A stretch of 64,000 bases of DNA from Pseudomonas oryzicola (GTDB lineage: Bacteria > Pseudomonadota > Gammaproteobacteria > Pseudomonadales > Pseudomonadaceae), in the NCBI RefSeq assembly GCF_014269185.2, contig NZ_JABWRZ020000001.1, positions 2,381,001-2,445,000 on the forward strand, given 5' to 3'. Under the pieces are notes generated by a model that was not told the origin of the DNA, did not search any database, and worked only from the letters and a program-made list of their open reading frames with translations. Below, one piece after another: positions 60,822 to 64,000 of the stretch (the stretch's first letter is position 1; each line of letters opens with the position of its first letter). The translations under genes and the position numbers were made by a program.

Positions 60822-62658
60822 TTCGACCCGCCCCGCGCTTGCCCTGCCGGCCAGCGCGGCGGCCAAGGCGGACAAACCGCTCAAATTGTTCGTGCTGTCG
60901 TTCCTTGCCCTGTACCTGTTGCTGGTGCTGGCGGTGCCGCTGGCGCTGACCAGCTTCGAGGACGACGCCACCGGCCTCGAAGGCTACCTGCGCCTGTACG
61001 CGACCACCCATGCGCTGATCCTGAGCGCCTATCTGGCGCTGTTGGCGCTGCTCGGCAAGTTCGCCCCGCGCGCGCTGCTCGAGGTGCTGTGCGTGCTCGG
61101 CCTGTGGCTGTTGATCGTGGCCGGCGTCTACAGCTTCCTGTTGCCGCTGGACGCCGGGATGATCGACAACTTCAGGTTCTCCGAGCCCCGTGCCATGAAC
61201 TTTTCCAGCCAGCGGGCGCTGCTCGATGTGGTAGTGGCCGGCGCGGCGCTGTGGGCCGCCTGGCTGCTGGTGCGCCGTTTTGCCGAGCAGGTCGGCAAGG
61301 CACTGACCCTGTTCGTACTGATCTGCGCTGCCTATGCCCTGTTCAGCGGTGTAACCCTGGCCTCGAAGATTGCGGCGATTCCACTGCCGGCCAATGACGG
61401 CAAGCAGACCATTTCGTACTCCAGGACCGAGAAGAACATCGTCGTGCTGATGATCGACGGTTCCATGGCCGGTTACATGCCTCGTCTGCTGGCGCATGAC
61501 CCGGCGGCGGCGGAGCGTCTGAGCGGTTTCACCTGGTACTCCAACGTGGTGTCTACCGGCAACCGTACCTTCAATGCCTTGCCAGCGGTGTTCGGCGGTT
61601 TTGACTACACCGCCGCCAACATCAACAAACACCCGGGAAACAGCCTGGAAGAGAAGGTCAACCAGGCCTATATGCTCTATCCGGACAACTTTGCTGCCAA
61701 GGGCTACGGGGTGCGTTACGTCGACCCGTTCTGGTACGGCTTCGCCCGCCGCGGCGACTGCAACAAGTTCGTTGCCCAGGGTGCCGGTGACTGCATCCAT
61801 GTCATCGACACGGTCGGCCGTCAGCAGACCAACGCGCACATGTCGACCAAACACAGCGAATACCTGTGGGGCGTGCTCAAGCAGTACCTGGCGATTTCGC
61901 TGTACAAGGCGGCCCCCAACAGCCTCAAGGGGCAGGTGTACGACGGCGGCGACTGGCAGGGCGCCTCGCTGTCCTGGTGGAAGCGCGAGGACAAGTTCCT
62001 CGAGAACTACTTCTCGCTGCTGGCGCTGCCGGGCCTTTCGGACACCAACGCACCGGGGCCGACTTTCACCTTCATGGCCAACAACATCACCCGTGCGGTG
62101 CTCAAGCTCGACCAGAGCTGCGTGCCCAACAAGCAGCTGGCGACTTCGGCCCAGGAACTGGAGCAATTGCGCAGCCAGGACACGGTGGAGATCTATGACA
62201 CCTTCTATTGCGCGATGAATGGTGTGACCCGTTATCTGGACTGGTTCAAGCAGCAGGGTATCTACGACAACACCATGTTCGTGCTGGTGTCCGACCATGG
62301 TTGGCCATCGCGCAACCCATTGCTCAAGGACGTTGGCGACGCCGAGCGGCAGGAATTGTACTCGCAGTTCCAGAACCTGCTGCTGATCAAGCCGTTCGCG
62401 GCCACCGGGGCGCCAAGGGAAAGTCGCGAATTCATCTCCAATGCCAACGTGCCCGGTATCGTTTGCGAGGTGATCGGCGGCTGCGTGGACCGTGCCACTG
62501 GCAAGCACATCAGCAACCAACCGCTCACGGAGCCGGTTCAGCTGTATGAGACTCCGTGGCAACCCCAGGGGCAGAATGCCGACTCCTACAAGATCCTCAG
62601 TACCTACCAGGTCAAGGACGACGTCTCGGTGCCGGGTAACTGGAGCAAGCTGCAATGA
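60814..62658 (+). CDS. Membrane sulfatase-fold (alkaline phosphatase superfamily) protein, 614 aa
   Basis: Five N-terminal membrane helices (about residues 24-45, 65-85, 88-112, 132-152 and 165-183), then a periplasmic domain from about residue 200. Visible metal and nucleophile motifs are NIVVLMIDGSMAGYM, TGNRTFNALPAVFGG with the probable threonine nucleophile, and FVLVSDHGWPSR. This arrangement is like LtaS/OpgB/EptA transferases that move phosphoglycerol or phosphoethanolamine groups. In this operon it may transfer the phosphonate group to an envelope glycan or lipid. It overlaps the YidC-like stop by 8 bases. Confidence 0.87.
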   Translation: MPNSTRPALALPASAAAKADKPLKLFVLSFLALYLLLVLAVPLALTSFEDDATGLEGYLRLYATTHALILSAYLALLALLGKFAPRALLEVLCVLGLWLLIVAGVYSFLLPLDAGMIDNFRFSEPRAMNFSSQRALLDVVVAGAALWAAWLLVRRFAEQVGKALTLFVLICAAYALFSGVTLASKIAAIPLPANDGKQTISYSRTEKNIVVLMIDGSMAGYMPRLLAHDPAAAERLSGFTWYSNVVSTGNRTFNALPAVFGGFDYTAANINKHPGNSLEEKVNQAYMLYPDNFAAKGYGVRYVDPFWYGFARRGDCNKFVAQGAGDCIHVIDTVGRQQTNAHMSTKHSEYLWGVLKQYLAISLYKAAPNSLKGQVYDGGDWQGASLSWWKREDKFLENYFSLLALPGLSDTNAPGPTFTFMANNITRAVLKLDQSCVPNKQLATSAQELEQLRSQDTVEIYDTFYCAMNGVTRYLDWFKQQGIYDNTMFVLVSDHGWPSRNPLLKDVGDAERQELYSQFQNLLLIKPFAATGAPRESREFISNANVPGIVCEVIGGCVDRATGKHISNQPLTEPVQLYETPWQPQGQNADSYKILSTYQVKDDVSVPGNWSKLQ

Positions 62659-63959
62659 CCGGGTTGCTGGACCATGCGGTCACTGTTCCTTATGTCGGCC
62701 TGTACCTCGATCCGGGCACCGGCAGCCTGCTGTTCTCGCTCATCGCCGGCGTGGTTACCACCGCGTTCTATTCGGTCAAGGGCCTTTACTACCGCTTCGG
62801 CGGTGGCGGCAAGGGTGTTGCCGCCACCGCCGAGCGCAGCGTGCAGGAAGCCTGGCCGGTGGTCATCTATTCCGAAGGCCGGCAGTACTACGGCACGTTC
62901 CGGCCACTGCTGGCAGCCCTGGCCAAGGCCCGGATCAGGACCTTGTACCTGAGTTCCGACAGCGAGGACCCAGGGCTGCAGGCGCGGAGCGAGATAACCG
63001 GCTGCTTCATCGGTAGTGGGCACAAGGCCTGGGCATTGCTGGCGCGCTTGCGCGCCGACCTGTGCATCTCCACCACCCCGGGGCTGGACGTCATGCAGTT
63101 CAAGCGCTCGAAACGGGTGCGCCACTACATGCATCTGGTCCACGCACCGACCGACAAGGCGTTCAACCGGCCATACTCGTTCGACTACTTCGACTCGGTG
63201 GTGATCAACGGCCCGCACCAGGAGCGTACACTGCGCTACCTGGAGCAATTGCGTGGTCTACCGGCCAAGGCCCTGATCATGGGTGGCTGCCTGTACTACG
63301 ACGATCTGCTCGAGCAGTTGCGCAACCAGACCCCCGAACTGGTCAGCCCAGGCCGCACCGTGCTGCTGGCGCCGACCTGGGGGCGCAACGGCCTGCTGCG
63401 CCTGCACGGCAGCAAGCTGCTGAGCGCGATGACCGCCCAGGACATCAACCTGATCATCCGTCCGCACCCGCAGAGCATGGTGTCCGAGCCCGAACTGATC
63501 CAGGGGCTGCAGGCGTTGTTCCCCAATGGCCCGCGGCTGCAATGGGACTTCTCATCGACACCGTTCAGCGCCATGGCGCGCAGCGACGTGATGGTGTCGG
63601 ACATTTCCGGGGTGATCTTCGACTACGCCTTCCTGTTCGAACGCCCGGTAGTCACCGTTGGCATCGAGCCGGTGCGTGAGGGCACCGAGGCCAACGACCT
63701 GCCGTACGATCCGTGGGAACTGACCGTGCTCGATGACATCGGCCTGCGCCTGAGCGAGGAGCAGATTCCACGCCTGACCGAGTACCTGCCACAGGTGCTC
63801 GAGGACAGCCGCTACCCGCGCAACATCCGCCACTTGCGTGAGCAGTACGTGGTCAACTTCGGCCATGCCGTCGGCCCCATCCTGACGGCTATCGAGGCAC
63901 TGATCGGGCAGGGCGTCAGCGAGCCGTCGGCTGCTGCGCTGTCGCGGCAGGCGGAGTGA
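62655..63959 (+). CDS. CDP-glycerol glycerophosphotransferase-like protein, 434 aa
   Basis: TagB/TagF-like glycerophosphotransferase family: NLIIRPHPQSMV, DVMVSDISGVIFDYAFLFERPVV (in part) and LVHAPTDKAFN. These enzymes use CDP-linked substrates and move a phosphodiester group onto a polymer. Here the CMP-activated phosphonate is a natural candidate for the donor. The N-terminus has a hydrophobic segment with the odd motif YLDPGTGSLLFSL, a possible membrane anchor. It overlaps the previous gene by 4 bases. Confidence 0.88.
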   Translation: MTGLLDHAVTVPYVGLYLDPGTGSLLFSLIAGVVTTAFYSVKGLYYRFGGGGKGVAATAERSVQEAWPVVIYSEGRQYYGTFRPLLAALAKARIRTLYLSSDSEDPGLQARSEITGCFIGSGHKAWALLARLRADLCISTTPGLDVMQFKRSKRVRHYMHLVHAPTDKAFNRPYSFDYFDSVVINGPHQERTLRYLEQLRGLPAKALIMGGCLYYDDLLEQLRNQTPELVSPGRTVLLAPTWGRNGLLRLHGSKLLSAMTAQDINLIIRPHPQSMVSEPELIQGLQALFPNGPRLQWDFSSTPFSAMARSDVMVSDISGVIFDYAFLFERPVVTVGIEPVREGTEANDLPYDPWELTVLDDIGLRLSEEQIPRLTEYLPQVLEDSRYPRNIRHLREQYVVNFGHAVGPILTAIEALIGQGVSEPSAAALSRQAE

Positions 63960-63961
63960 GC

Positions 63962-64000
63962 ATGGCCGGGGTGATCGAAAGCCTGGCCATGCTGTGGCCG
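63962..64000 (+). CDS. Start of a next gene in the phosphonate operon (truncated by the window)
   Basis: An ATG at 63962, two bases after the previous stop, begins a frame reading MAGVIESLAMLWP, which is cut by the window edge. The tight spacing shows that the operon continues. Nothing more can be said about function. Confidence 0.6.
   Translation, partial: MAGVIESLAMLWP

Overview
The window is a stretch of chromosome from a Pseudomonas, most probably of the P. putida group. The evidence is high-GC coding sequence, a catR / catBCA beta-ketoadipate block, a split pqiA-pqiA-pqiB-pqiC operon, the Anbu / transglutaminase / alpha-E / ATP-grasp operon, and many intergenic REP elements of the form (T)GTAGGAGCGGATTTATCCGCG. 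No rRNA, tRNA, CRISPR array, transposase or integrase was recognised. The species assignment is an inference from gene content and style.

Layout. 1-1 kb: the tail of an MHS-type MFS transporter and an unknown gene. 1.1-7.4 kb: a seven-gene, tightly coupled operon. It encodes a thermostable-hemolysin-family protein, an AMP-binding ligase, a heme-oxygenase-like diiron protein, an SDR, a periplasmic TPR protein and a two-component system, and it looks like an uncharacterised small-molecule or lipid pathway with its own sensor. A 145-bp MITE-like element follows. 7.5-18.7 kb: a VOC protein, a LysR, a glycine-rich envelope protein, pqiAABC, a CptA-type phosphoethanolamine transferase, small proteins, a heme oxygenase, a GNAT and an 8-oxoguanine deaminase. 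18.8-24.4 kb: an amine catabolism block (APC permease, LuxR regulator, SpuC-like transaminase, aldehyde dehydrogenase) with a striking inverted repeat between the divergent genes. 24.5-28 kb: catR / catBCA. 28-37.4 kb: accessory enzymes, LysR regulators, a secreted glycine-rich protein and a formaldehyde-dehydrogenase-like enzyme. 37.5-41.3 kb: a five-gene ATGA-coupled operon (ketopantoate-reductase-like, VOC, MaoC, class III CoA-transferase, AroE-like) divergent from a LysR, with no assigned pathway. 41.5-45.4 kb: the Anbu operon.

45.9-56.8 kb is accessory. It holds an AraC regulator and cupin, then a visibly more AT-rich LysR / cupin / MFS module. A 432-bp long inverted repeat lies on one side of this module and a diverged copy of the same repeat on the other. 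Beyond are a quinone reductase / MerR pair, a GNAT / cupin pair, an orphan 243-aa protein in an AT-rich island, and a LysR / MFS pair.

57.2-64 kb (running off the end) is the most interesting part: a phosphonate operon. It starts with a PEP mutase carrying the diagnostic EDK...KNS motif. A class I aminotransferase, a nucleotidyltransferase, a YidC/Oxa1-like protein, a membrane sulfatase-fold protein and a CDP-glycerol-transferase-like enzyme follow. There is no phosphonopyruvate decarboxylase in view. I infer a route phosphoenolpyruvate > phosphonopyruvate > phosphonoalanine (or another aminated product) > nucleotide-activated phosphonate > envelope polymer or lipid.
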